Shown here one piece after another: positions 43,939 through 54,948 of a stretch of DNA of 64,000 bases. Made by a program: the position numbers and the translations under genes. Location: positions 372,001 through 436,000 of the forward strand of contig NZ_FQXY01000010.1 in NCBI RefSeq assembly GCF_900130125.1. Reading direction: 5' to 3'. A model generated the notes under the pieces. The model searched no databases, was not told where the DNA came from, and was given only the letters and a program-made list of their open reading frames with translations. The DNA comes from Bacteroides congonensis. GTDB lineage: Bacteria > Bacteroidota > Bacteroidia > Bacteroidales > Bacteroidaceae. Within the stretch, counting starts at the first letter, position 1. Every line of letters begins with the position of its first letter.

Positions 43939-45678
43939 ATGGATGCAGCAATAAAGAAAATACCTTATGGGATGACGAACTTCGAGTCTATTATCAGTGA
44001 TAACTATTACTATGTAGACAAGACACATTATATTGCCTTAGTAGAAGACACAAGTCGTTTTTTCTTCTTCGTCCGTCCCCGCCGTTTCGGGAAAAGCCTT
44101 TTTCTGAACATGCTCGGCATTTACTATGATATCAACAAGCAAGATAAGTTCGAAGAAATCTTTGGCGGGCTATATATAGGCAAGCACCCTACACCCAACC
44201 GGAATAAATATTTAGTGCTAAAACTCAATTTTAGCAGCGTAGCCACTACCTTGGAACAGCTGGAACAGAAATTTAATGCCTATTGCAAGATGGTCATGCG
44301 TGCCTTTGCTAAAGATAACAGTCACTTATTAGGCGAAGATATAGTGGAAGAACTTGAAAAATATGACACTGCAGATGAAGTATTAGGATTCTTATGCCTA
44401 TCCGCTCAAAACAAAAGGCTGAAAATGTATCTCATCCTCGACGAATACGATAACTTTGCTAACAACATTCTGGTGGATTACGGCAACGAACGTTACCACA
44501 GCATCACTCATGGCAACGGCTTTTTCCGAGGATTTCTGAAAGTAGTGAAAGACTATTCAAACTCTGTAATCGAACGTATTTTCCTCACCGGTGTCAGCCC
44601 TGTAACAATGGATGACCTCACCAGTGGATTCAACATAGCGGATAATTACAGTAGCAACTCTGTGTTCAATAACATAATAGGTTTCAATGAATACGAAGTA
44701 CGCACTCTAATAGATTACTACAAAAGCAGAACAGAATTACCGCATACCACGGATGAATTAATAGGAATCATGAAACCATGGTACGACAATTACTGCTTCT
44801 CTACAAAGTCACTGGATGAACCGTCTATGTACAACTCGGATATGGTGCTCTATTTCATGAACCGCTATTTGCTGAACAAGCATATTCCCGACAATATGCT
44901 TGATGCAAATATCCGTACGGACTACAATAAGTTACGCCATCTTATCCACGTTGACAAGACTTTTGGAGAAAACGCAAGTGTCGTTCAAGAGATAGTAGAA
45001 AATGGCTCTACCACTGGAATTATTGCTGATAGTTTCCCTGCTGAAGACATTGTCAAGCCTAGGAACTTCAAGAGCCTGCTTTATTATTATGGCATGCTCA
45101 CCATCAGTGGAATGGAAATGGGCGAGCCTGTGTTAAGCGTTCCCAACTGGGCAGTACGTGAGCAACTTTACGGTTATATGGCGGACATCTATAAAGATAC
45201 TGCTAACCTTTATCTTGAAATAGATAAATTGATAGATCTCATGAAACGAATGGCATATAAAGGAGAATGGGAAAATTATTTCAGATACATTGCCGACCGC
45301 CTGAACGGCCAGAGCAGTATCCGAGACTTTATAGAGGGGGAAGCTTATGTAAAGACCTTCATTTTATCATATCTGGGACTGACACACTATTATATCGCCC
45401 GCCCCGAATACGAAAGCAACAAAGGATACGCGGATATTTTTCTACAGCCCCGCTTGCTGCAACTTCCCGACATGGCGTACAGTTACTGTATCGAAGTAAA
45501 ATATGCCAAACGTGATGCCGCCGATATGGAAATAGAGAAATTGACAGTCGATGCCAAAACACAACTGAAACAGTATGCAGCAAGTGAATGGATTCTGCAA
45601 GATAAGGGAACCACAGAATTGAAGAGTATCGTTTTAGTGTTTAAAGGCTGGAAACTGGTAAAAGTAGAAGAAGCATGA
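43939..45678 (+). CDS. AAA-ATPase-like protein with PD-(D/E)XK nuclease-fold end (DUF1703 type)
   Basis: 579-residue cytoplasmic protein of the abundant Bacteroides AAA-ATPase_like/DUF1703 group. It starts with the family opening KKIPYGMTNFESI and YYVDKT. The nucleotide loop is RPRRFGKSL with Lys52, and a Walker-B-like string LILDEYDNF follows. The C-terminal third has the nuclease-fold pattern: Asp499 in GYADIF and Glu519-x-Lys521 in CIEVKYAKR. These genes are often present in many copies per genome. Their role is unsettled, with defence or mobile-element links proposed. It stands alone with its own promoter, in a repeat-rich area. Confidence 0.88.
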   Translation: MDAAIKKIPYGMTNFESIISDNYYYVDKTHYIALVEDTSRFFFFVRPRRFGKSLFLNMLGIYYDINKQDKFEEIFGGLYIGKHPTPNRNKYLVLKLNFSSVATTLEQLEQKFNAYCKMVMRAFAKDNSHLLGEDIVEELEKYDTADEVLGFLCLSAQNKRLKMYLILDEYDNFANNILVDYGNERYHSITHGNGFFRGFLKVVKDYSNSVIERIFLTGVSPVTMDDLTSGFNIADNYSSNSVFNNIIGFNEYEVRTLIDYYKSRTELPHTTDELIGIMKPWYDNYCFSTKSLDEPSMYNSDMVLYFMNRYLLNKHIPDNMLDANIRTDYNKLRHLIHVDKTFGENASVVQEIVENGSTTGIIADSFPAEDIVKPRNFKSLLYYYGMLTISGMEMGEPVLSVPNWAVREQLYGYMADIYKDTANLYLEIDKLIDLMKRMAYKGEWENYFRYIADRLNGQSSIRDFIEGEAYVKTFILSYLGLTHYYIARPEYESNKGYADIFLQPRLLQLPDMAYSYCIEVKYAKRDAADMEIEKLTVDAKTQLKQYAASEWILQDKGTTELKSIVLVFKGWKLVKVEEA

Positions 45679-45710
45679 ACAATATCATGAAGTTTTTTCA
45701 TTCCTTATAT

Positions 45711-45822
45711 ATAATAAGGTATATGTGAAAACATGTCCGTCAGCTTTCTTGCAGAAGAGAGAAAATTTTTCATTCATGAAGAAGGCATTTATTTTATTGA
45801 ATATCAGCATATAATAAGGTAT
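45711..45822 (+). repeat. Direct repeat pair before tRNA-Glu
   Basis: ATAATAAGGTAT occurs at 45711-45722 and 45811-45822, exactly 100 bases apart, each after a TTTTTTCATTC-like string. The first copy is part of a small CCTTA...TAAGG hairpin. It looks like an old partial tandem duplication. No gene is seen in 45679-45868. Confidence 0.5.
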
Positions 45823-45868
45823 CAATAGAAGAAAAGTGAAATTTTCTTCTATTTTTTTTCGCTAATTG

Positions 45869-45899
45869 TTTGTCAGTTTAAAAAAAGTTCCTACCTTTG
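45869..45899 (+). promoter_or_regulatory. Consensus Bacteroides promoter for tRNA-Glu and rpsT
   Basis: TTTG at 45869-45872 and TACCTTTG at 45892-45899 are 19 bases apart, an exact match to the Bacteroides -33/-7 pattern. It is 63 bases upstream of the tRNA and probably drives both genes. Confidence 0.85.
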
Positions 45900-45962
45900 C
45901 ATCCGCAATCGAGAAACAAACACTGCTTCAAGAAAGCAAAAGCAGAAATGCAACAATAGGAT

Positions 45963-46034
45963 GGCCCGTTCGTCTATCGGTTAGGACGCAAGATTTTCAT
46001 TCTTGAAAGGGGGGTTCGATTCCCCCACGGGCTA
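45963..46034 (+). tRNA. tRNA-Glu (anticodon TTC)
   Basis: 72-base cloverleaf. The acceptor GGCCCGT pairs with ACGGGCT (one G-U). The anticodon stem CAAGA/TCTTG holds the loop TTTTCAT with anticodon TTC. The T arm is GGGGG/CCCCC around TTCGATT. CCA is not encoded. It is 43 bases before rpsT. Confidence 0.97.
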
Positions 46035-46077
46035 CAAGTTAAAAGAATAAAAGAACTAAAAAAACAGATTAGTCGAG

Positions 46078-46332
46078 ATGGCAAATCATAAATCATCACT
46101 GAAAAGAATCAGACAAGAAGAGACAAGAAGACTTCACAACAGATATTATGGCAAGACCATGAGAAACGCTGTTAGAAAGCTTCGCGCAACTACTGACAAA
46201 GCAGAAGCAGTTGCAATGTATCCGGGCGTTACAAAGATGTTGGATAAGTTAGCTAAAACAAATGTGATTCATAAGAATAAAGCTAGCAATCTGAAATCTA
46301 AGTTGGCTCTTTACATCAACAAGCTCGCTTAA
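46078..46332 (+). CDS. rpsT: Ribosomal protein S20
   Basis: 84-residue basic protein that binds 16S rRNA in the small subunit. It has the family opening [15 protein letters not shown], the [17 protein letters not shown]-like helix and the ending [15 protein letters not shown]. Its length is normal. It is read from the consensus promoter before tRNA-Glu and ends at a clear terminator. Confidence 0.98.
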   Translation: MANHKSSLKRIRQEETRRLHNRYYGKTMRNAVRKLRATTDKAEAVAMYPGVTKMLDKLAKTNVIHKNKASNLKSKLALYINKLA

Positions 46333-46364
46333 TAACAAGAATTTAACAATTCTACCATAGCATC

Positions 46365-46399
46365 AGGCTGAACTTCAAAAGTTCGGCCTTTCTTGTTTG
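46365..46399 (+). terminator. Rho-independent terminator after rpsT
   Basis: AGGCTGAACT (46365-46374) and AGTTCGGCCT (46380-46389) pair over 10 bases with one G-U and a 5-base loop, followed by TTCTTGTTTGT. Confidence 0.85.
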
Positions 46400-46402
46400 T
46401 AA

Positions 46403-48490
<2,088 letters not shown>

Positions 48491-48537
48491 TTTTAATAGT
48501 ACGTTTTTATAAACCAACCTCACATCTTACAACGAGG

Positions 48538-48582
48538 AAACGCCGACGGCGAAGGAGCATCCTTCAGTCGGCGTTTTTCTTT
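48538..48582 (+). terminator. Rho-independent terminator after gyrB
   Basis: AACGCCGAC (48539-48547) pairs with GTCGGCGTT (48567-48575) around an inner GAAGGA/TCCTTC stem, followed by a T-rich run (GTTTTTCTTTT). It separates gyrB from the convergent regulator gene. Confidence 0.87.
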
Positions 48583-48636
48583 TGCCTATGAGATGAAACG
48601 ATACTAAAGGGAGTGATCCGCCACAATGAATCATCC

Positions 48637-51525
48637 TCAAAAGTGTTGCAGGAAATCTGTCAGGTTGACATCGCGGCTCAACTCCATTTTCTTTCGCAGG
48701 CGATAACGCGCCATCTCCACACTACGGACTGACATATTCAGTAACGGAGCAATATCTTTCGAGCATAAATCCATTTTCAGATAAGCACAAAGCCGCTTGT
48801 CCCCTACTGTCAGTTGCGGGAAACGTTCGCCAAGCCGCTTCAGGTAGTCTTCATAAACCATGTCAAAATTATGTTCAAACTTCTGCCAGTCATCATCATG
48901 CTCTATATTTTCCCGGATATCTTTCTGGACTTTACCTAATAACTTCACCATCTTTGCTTCGTCTTCCCGACCCGATACATAGGTATAGAGCTTGTCCAAG
49001 TCTTCTTTTATCTTAAGCAGGATCTCATTCTTACGGATGAGGTTCATCGTAGAAGTGGCCAAGTCCTGGGATTTGTGCCGCAGATTATATTCCAATGTTT
49101 GATTTTTCAACATGACGATTTCCTGTTCACGCTTGCGGGCGTCTTCTTCAAACCGCAGTTGCTGCTCCCGCATTTCTTCTTCTTTGCGAAACTCCACTTC
49201 TGCTTCCTTCAATCGGGAACGCATCCTGTCAAAACGTATCAAGAGCCATATGAGTGTGACGAACAAGATAAAATAGACGTAATAGGCAGTCGAGCTCAGA
49301 TACCACGGGGGGAGTATTTCAATGTGGTAGGCGGTTTCCGAAACTCCCGGTCTGAACCGGTTCTTGGCACGTACATGAAAGGTGTAATCACCTTGCGGAA
49401 GTTTGGTGTATTCTTTCATATTAATCATTGAATAGGAAGACCATTCCTTATCATAATTTTCGAGGAAATAGCTGTACTCCACAGCATCTTCTTTCTCAAA
49501 TTCGGGCACGACAAATTCGAAACGTAATGAATTATATTTAAATGGCAGTTTTCTTACGGACTGTTGTTCAATAGTACCTCTGGAACCATATATCAGAGAG
49601 TCTTTATTGTTATTGGTCAGATAGACACTCTTTATAAATACATCGTTACCCAGTTTCTTTTCATTGGCACGGACTTTGGCGAGATTAATCCAGGAGAAGC
49701 CATTTTCAGTACTGCACAGAACATGATTCCTGTCAATACAGTTTACATTTTCGAAACCGAATATACGCTTGTCCTGCAGGAAATTCAAGGAGATGGAATC
49801 CAGGGTATAAGTTTGGTCGGGATTCCGGAAAGCAACCGCTTGCATAGTACCGGACATGAAAAACAAGTCACCATAAGGGGATTCGTATAGATGGGCAGCG
49901 GCGGGAAGGGTTGCGAAATACTTATTCAGTTCATCAAACAAGACAGCCTTATTACGGGTAAGGTCGAACTTATAGAATCCGGCATCGGAAGAAAATATGA
50001 TACGGTTTCTAAACTCGTTCACCAAATTGTTACGGCTGGTCGGGAATCCTCTATTTTCGGCAAAATACTCTACATTCAATACCGAGTCCGCCTGTGCATC
50101 CAAGGTTAAACGGAAAAGTCCCTTCATCCAATGGGTCATCCATATCGTACCGTCATTATCCTCGGCAAACATACCGCTCGACTCTTTAAAGCCTTTCAGG
50201 TAATGAGAAAATGTCCAATGCCCGTTACGTTTATGCAAAAAGAAAAGACCATCATAAGAACATCCGAGGATATAATCCGGACGGTTCTTCATACGTTCCA
50301 ATTTCCAGGTTCCATTTACGTGCGGGATACGTTCCGCACGATCACCCGTAATAATAAAAACGCCCCGGTCGTGTCCGCAAAACAATGTATTATCAATCTC
50401 TGTCAGATACCAGACCTGCCCTTTCATGTCTTGTACGGACTTGACCGTTTGTTGCTGATTCGTAAGGGGATAGTCCATATAATAGAGTCCCTGATTTGTA
50501 CCCAGATACAGTTTTTCTTTATAGACCAGCGAGGCATAACCGGAACCGTATAAGTTTTCCGAACCAAATAAAGAAAACTCAGGGGTATTAATGACAACGT
50601 AGTCAATGCCTTTATCCAGGCCCAGCCATAGATTGCCCGAACGGTCGAATCCCACACTTAGTACCGTATTATTCTGCATACCGGAAAATGTGTTCACATG
50701 CAGCGTGGAATTATCAGACAAGTTCTTTACGAAAAGCCCGTTTGCCACCGTCCCGAAAGCTATCGACTTGCCATCCGTAGCCGCGCAGAACACTTGATTC
50801 TGTTTTATAAAAGGATCAATATCCAATGACCAAGGTTCTAAATGTTTTCCGTCATACAGATATACTCCGTGAAAATCAGTAACAAACAGCATTTTGTTCT
50901 TTTCATAAGGTAAAATGGCACAAACTTTTTTACCGATAAGCTCATCGGTATAAGGCAGGGACATAAATGAATTTCCGGTCAGAATCATCGGCCCTTCCTC
51001 GCGATTCGACACTAAAAGGGAATTATGCACCACTGCGGAGCAATCTATTTTGTGATTGAAATGATAAGTCTGGACGGTATCCGCATTGTACTTATATACA
51101 TCCCGGTTGCTCTGCAAATAGAATGAGTGCTCAATCTTATAAATTTTCCATATTTCGGAAATGTCTTTTATTGAATCAAACGCCTGCATAAGAGATTGAT
51201 AAACAACTCCCCCGGCATTATCCAACTGATAATAACCGAACTCGTTGAATGCTCCGGCATACAAACGTCTGGATTCGGCATCATAAAACACTGAACGTAC
51301 ATTGGTATAGTTGGCTATGGGATAGGTTGCCCAATCCTTACCATCAAATTCCAACACGCCATTGTTATTGGCAAAGTAAATACAACCACCCGGATTCTGC
51401 ACAATATCCCAATTCTGCGTACCGGATTTATAATGCGTCTTACTAAAATTGCGCACAATCGGATAGATGGAATAGGCGGAATTATGGACAAATAAAAGTG
51501 ATAGAATTAATAAGAACGTTCTCAT
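48637..51525 (-). CDS. Membrane-spanning propeller sensor with LuxR-type DNA-binding end
   Basis: 962-residue one-piece regulator. A signal peptide (about 1-19) is followed by a periplasmic beta-propeller (about 25-650, repeats of the type GNLWLGLDKGIDYV). A Y_Y_Y domain (about 660-735) and one membrane segment (about 742-764) come next. Then there is a long charged coiled coil and a LuxR-type helix-turn-helix (about 895-955, LCSKDIAPLLNMSVRSVEMARYRLRKKM). There is no histidine kinase, receiver or AraC domain, so signalling must pass straight through the membrane, unlike the hybrid regulator of the first locus. It is divergent from the beta-glucan SusC gene and presumably controls it. Confidence 0.9.
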   Translation of the reverse strand: MRTFLLILSLLFVHNSAYSIYPIVRNFSKTHYKSGTQNWDIVQNPGGCIYFANNNGVLEFDGKDWATYPIANYTNVRSVFYDAESRRLYAGAFNEFGYYQLDNAGGVVYQSLMQAFDSIKDISEIWKIYKIEHSFYLQSNRDVYKYNADTVQTYHFNHKIDCSAVVHNSLLVSNREEGPMILTGNSFMSLPYTDELIGKKVCAILPYEKNKMLFVTDFHGVYLYDGKHLEPWSLDIDPFIKQNQVFCAATDGKSIAFGTVANGLFVKNLSDNSTLHVNTFSGMQNNTVLSVGFDRSGNLWLGLDKGIDYVVINTPEFSLFGSENLYGSGYASLVYKEKLYLGTNQGLYYMDYPLTNQQQTVKSVQDMKGQVWYLTEIDNTLFCGHDRGVFIITGDRAERIPHVNGTWKLERMKNRPDYILGCSYDGLFFLHKRNGHWTFSHYLKGFKESSGMFAEDNDGTIWMTHWMKGLFRLTLDAQADSVLNVEYFAENRGFPTSRNNLVNEFRNRIIFSSDAGFYKFDLTRNKAVLFDELNKYFATLPAAAHLYESPYGDLFFMSGTMQAVAFRNPDQTYTLDSISLNFLQDKRIFGFENVNCIDRNHVLCSTENGFSWINLAKVRANEKKLGNDVFIKSVYLTNNNKDSLIYGSRGTIEQQSVRKLPFKYNSLRFEFVVPEFEKEDAVEYSYFLENYDKEWSSYSMINMKEYTKLPQGDYTFHVRAKNRFRPGVSETAYHIEILPPWYLSSTAYYVYFILFVTLIWLLIRFDRMRSRLKEAEVEFRKEEEMREQQLRFEEDARKREQEIVMLKNQTLEYNLRHKSQDLATSTMNLIRKNEILLKIKEDLDKLYTYVSGREDEAKMVKLLGKVQKDIRENIEHDDDWQKFEHNFDMVYEDYLKRLGERFPQLTVGDKRLCAYLKMDLCSKDIAPLLNMSVRSVEMARYRLRKKMELSRDVNLTDFLQHF

Positions 51526-51840
51526 AGTATTACTCTTTAATGGCTGATTCGTTTTAAACCCTCGGTTGATTACAAAGATAAGGAAATTGTTGGGTTGTAG
51601 GGTTAATCTAACAGAACATTTTTAATTCATATAGTTAGTACATTTTATCATAATTACTGATTTTCAACAACTTATATATTTTATGTTGAGTTTTTATAGA
51701 ATTAATAATTGGACAATGTTGAGTTCTTGTGAAACAAATTACGAAGTATTCAGGAGCGAATGCCCATATCTTTGCAACGTCGGAACAAGATAGGGAATTG
51801 ATTCCGGACATAAAATTGAGTTACACTTAAAATTAATACC
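51526..51840. promoter_or_regulatory. Divergent control region of the beta-glucan locus
   Basis: Gene-free. On the minus strand TATCTTTG (51580-51573) is a -7 box for the regulator. On the + strand TATCTTTG (51767-51774) is a -7 box for SusC, without a -33 partner. Upstream of it the direct repeat ATGTTGAGTTYTT occurs at 51683-51695 and 51716-51728, 33 bases apart (three helical turns). This is a candidate binding site for the LuxR-type regulator; that role is inference. Confidence 0.55.
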
Positions 51841-54800
51841 ATGAAAAGAGTTATTCTTATTTTTTGCAGCGTGCTGCTAGGACAAATCTCTTTCGCCCAA
51901 GCCCTTCGGGTCACTGGTCAGGTCACTTCCGCAGAAGACGGATTCTCACTGCCGGGCGTTACAGTTTCAGTAAAAGGTACTACTAATGAAGGAACCATTA
52001 CGGACATGGATGGTAATTACTCCATCAATGTGAGTAAAGGAAAGACTTTAGTATTCACGTATGTAGGATGCAAAAAGCATGAAGCCACAGTACAAAAAGC
52101 CGGCGCAATGAATATAGTATTGCAACCGGATGCGCAGATGCTGGATGAAGTAGTAGCTATCGGCTACGGTACGATGAAGAAAAGCGACCTCACAGGTTCG
52201 GTTGCTTCCGTAAAAGCCGACCAACTACAAAAGACTCCCGCCGCCGGACTGGATCAGGCTTTGCAGGGACGTGCCGCCGGTGTCACGGTCAACGCCAACT
52301 CCGGCCAACCGGGTGCTGCCGCCGAAGTACGTATCCGTGGTATCGGTACGGTAAACAACAGCGCACCTATCTATGTGGTAGACGGAGTGATTGTAGATAA
52401 TATCACCTATCTGAGTCCGAGTGATATTGAATCCACTGAAATATTGAAAGATGCCTCAGCCACAGCTATCTACGGTTCGCGTGGTGCAAACGGTGTGATC
52501 CTAGTTACAACCAAGAAAGGCGGAAAAGACGGAAAAGCTGTCGTTTCACTGAATGTATATGCAGGTGTACAGAACCGTTGGAACAAACTGGACTTGATGG
52601 GAAGCCAGGAATTTGCCGAGACATTAATCAATATGAATAATGTAAAATCAGAAATGAACTTTTACGAAAAGAATGGCTTCAATAAATGGTTACGCGCCTA
52701 TCGTCTGGGAGATTCAGAATACTATCCTACCAAACTCGACTATTCCACAATCGAAACAGACTGGCAGGACGAAGTATTCCAAAAGAACGCACTTGTGCAG
52801 AACTATCATGTATCCGTAGACGGTGGAAATGAGAAAAGCAGTTACTCCATCAGTGGAAGTTACTTCACACAAGAAGGTACTATTATGGGGTCGGATTATG
52901 CCAGAGTTACTTTGCGCGCCAATTCCTCTCATCAGGTAAAAAGCTGGTTAAAAATTGGCGAGAACCTCTCGTTCATGAGTTCACATGGGCGCAATGCAAT
53001 GAATAATAATAGTAGTCCCGGTGCATCAGTGCTTTCGGCAGCTATTGCCATGGCTCCTTGGGATCCGACTCATTATCCAGATGGAAGTGTCAACAAAAAC
53101 GGAAAAGATCTGAGTGGTCAGATCAGTGCTGCTTCTAACTTCAAGAATGTGGTTAATCCATATTCAATGGTCTATACATCTGAACCGTCAGACAAGACAG
53201 AGCGTTGGGTAGGCGACCTTTATCTGGAACTGACTCCAATCAAGGGGCTCACTTTCCGTTCTGATGTCAGCCTTGATTTAACAAACACACGTTCGAAACT
53301 GTATAAGAGCAAATATGAGTACTCCAGTTACGACAAGGCTGAAAAGAACTTCATATCAAGCAGTATGGCACGATATTCGAATATAGGTGTCGAAAACACA
53401 CTGACTTATACCAAAGATATCAAGAAACACAGTTTCTCTGCCATGGTGGGTCAGACAATGGAAGAATACAACTACTATAGCATTGGTGGTGCCGGCTCTT
53501 CAATCCTGAATCCGAAAGAAACAAACTGGTATTTGTCTCAGGCAACCGAAGACCAGACAAAAGCTTCCGACTCTGCCAGCCGTTCTCGAAGATTCTCAAT
53601 GTTGGGTCGCTTGCATTACTCTTACAACAGCCGTTACTTGATCACAGTAAACTTTCGTGCAGATGCTTCCAGTAAATTCCCGGAAAACTTATGGGGATAC
53701 TTTCCATCAACGGCCTTGGCATGGAGAATCAGTGAGGAAAATTGGATGAAAGATATTACCTGGCTTGATAATCTGAAGGTACGTGTCGGCTGGGGACGCA
53801 TCGGCAATGATAAAATCGGTGATGACAGTTTTATTCTTAAAATGATGAATACGGGACCTACTTTCGTTGATTATGTACTAGGGAGAGAGCAGGCTCTTGC
53901 CAACGGCGCAACTATCTTAACCTACGTAAACAGCGGTGGAAAATGGGAAACTACGGAACAATGGAATGCCGGCGTAGACTTCGGATTATTCAACAATAAA
54001 CTCTCCGGTACAGTCGATTTATTCCTTCGTGATACAAAAGAAATGCTGTTAGGAGTAAAAGCTCCGGCACATGTAGGTAACCGCTATGATGCCACTGCAA
54101 ACGTAGGCACTGTAAGAAACAAAGGTATTGAAATATCACTTAATCACCAGAATCGAATTGGACAGGTAAACTACTCTGTAGCCGGTAACGTCTCATTTAT
54201 CAACAATAAACTGACCGCCCTAAACGGTGGAGAGAAAGTGTATGGTGACCGTACAATCAGCGATGAAGGACTGCCACTATATACATTCTGGGGATATCAA
54301 TATGAAGGAATCTACCGAACCGACCAGGAAGCTCTGGATCACTTATATTCATATAAAGATGAGCCCAACTCTATCAGTTACCATGCTGGAGATGCCCGCT
54401 ACAAAGACTTGAACGGAGACGGTAAAATTGACAATGATGATAAAACCGACTTAGGCAACCCGTTCCCCTGGCTGACTTACGGATTGAACCTCGGAGCAGA
54501 CTGGAAAGGTATTGATTTGCAACTCTTCTTCCAGGGAGTATATGGCAACAAAATATTCAATGCTGTAAGACTCCGGACAGAAGGAACCGGAAATGAAGCG
54601 ACACTGAGCACAACGATGCGCAATGTATGGTCTAAATCAAACCCGGAAGGTGACATTCCGAATCCTTACGGAAGCTCGACCAACAAAGAAAATAGCAGCC
54701 GCCTCATCGAGAACGGAGCTTACTTACGACTGAAAAATCTGCAAATCGGTTATACACTACCCACGGCAATAGTCAGAAAGGTAGGACTCAGCAGATGTCG

Positions 54801-54936
54801 TATTTACCTATCTGCTAACAATCTATTCACAGTTACCCCGTACACCGGATACGACCCGGAAGTTGGTGGTGGTGTAGATTATGGTAACTACCCGCAGTCC
54901 AGAACCTTTATGTTAGGCGCAAATATTAACTTCTAA
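51841..54936 (+). CDS. SusC-like TonB-dependent transporter of the beta-glucan locus
   Basis: 1031-residue outer-membrane importer. The signal peptide ends at QISFAQ. A carboxypeptidase-regulatory-like domain follows (about residues 24-100, VTGQVTSAEDGFSLPGVTV), then the TonB-box-like region, the plug (VRIRGIGTVNNSAPIYVVDG and IYGSRGANGVILVTTKKG) and the barrel to the terminal GANINF. The next gene encodes its SusD partner after 12 bases. The substrate is inferred from GH16, GH128 and GH3 downstream: beta-1,3-glucan oligosaccharides of the laminarin kind. Confidence 0.95.
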   Translation: MKRVILIFCSVLLGQISFAQALRVTGQVTSAEDGFSLPGVTVSVKGTTNEGTITDMDGNYSINVSKGKTLVFTYVGCKKHEATVQKAGAMNIVLQPDAQMLDEVVAIGYGTMKKSDLTGSVASVKADQLQKTPAAGLDQALQGRAAGVTVNANSGQPGAAAEVRIRGIGTVNNSAPIYVVDGVIVDNITYLSPSDIESTEILKDASATAIYGSRGANGVILVTTKKGGKDGKAVVSLNVYAGVQNRWNKLDLMGSQEFAETLINMNNVKSEMNFYEKNGFNKWLRAYRLGDSEYYPTKLDYSTIETDWQDEVFQKNALVQNYHVSVDGGNEKSSYSISGSYFTQEGTIMGSDYARVTLRANSSHQVKSWLKIGENLSFMSSHGRNAMNNNSSPGASVLSAAIAMAPWDPTHYPDGSVNKNGKDLSGQISAASNFKNVVNPYSMVYTSEPSDKTERWVGDLYLELTPIKGLTFRSDVSLDLTNTRSKLYKSKYEYSSYDKAEKNFISSSMARYSNIGVENTLTYTKDIKKHSFSAMVGQTMEEYNYYSIGGAGSSILNPKETNWYLSQATEDQTKASDSASRSRRFSMLGRLHYSYNSRYLITVNFRADASSKFPENLWGYFPSTALAWRISEENWMKDITWLDNLKVRVGWGRIGNDKIGDDSFILKMMNTGPTFVDYVLGREQALANGATILTYVNSGGKWETTEQWNAGVDFGLFNNKLSGTVDLFLRDTKEMLLGVKAPAHVGNRYDATANVGTVRNKGIEISLNHQNRIGQVNYSVAGNVSFINNKLTALNGGEKVYGDRTISDEGLPLYTFWGYQYEGIYRTDQEALDHLYSYKDEPNSISYHAGDARYKDLNGDGKIDNDDKTDLGNPFPWLTYGLNLGADWKGIDLQLFFQGVYGNKIFNAVRLRTEGTGNEATLSTTMRNVWSKSNPEGDIPNPYGSSTNKENSSRLIENGAYLRLKNLQIGYTLPTAIVRKVGLSRCRIYLSANNLFTVTPYTGYDPEVGGGVDYGNYPQSRTFMLGANINF

Positions 54937-54948
54937 TATCGACGAAAA

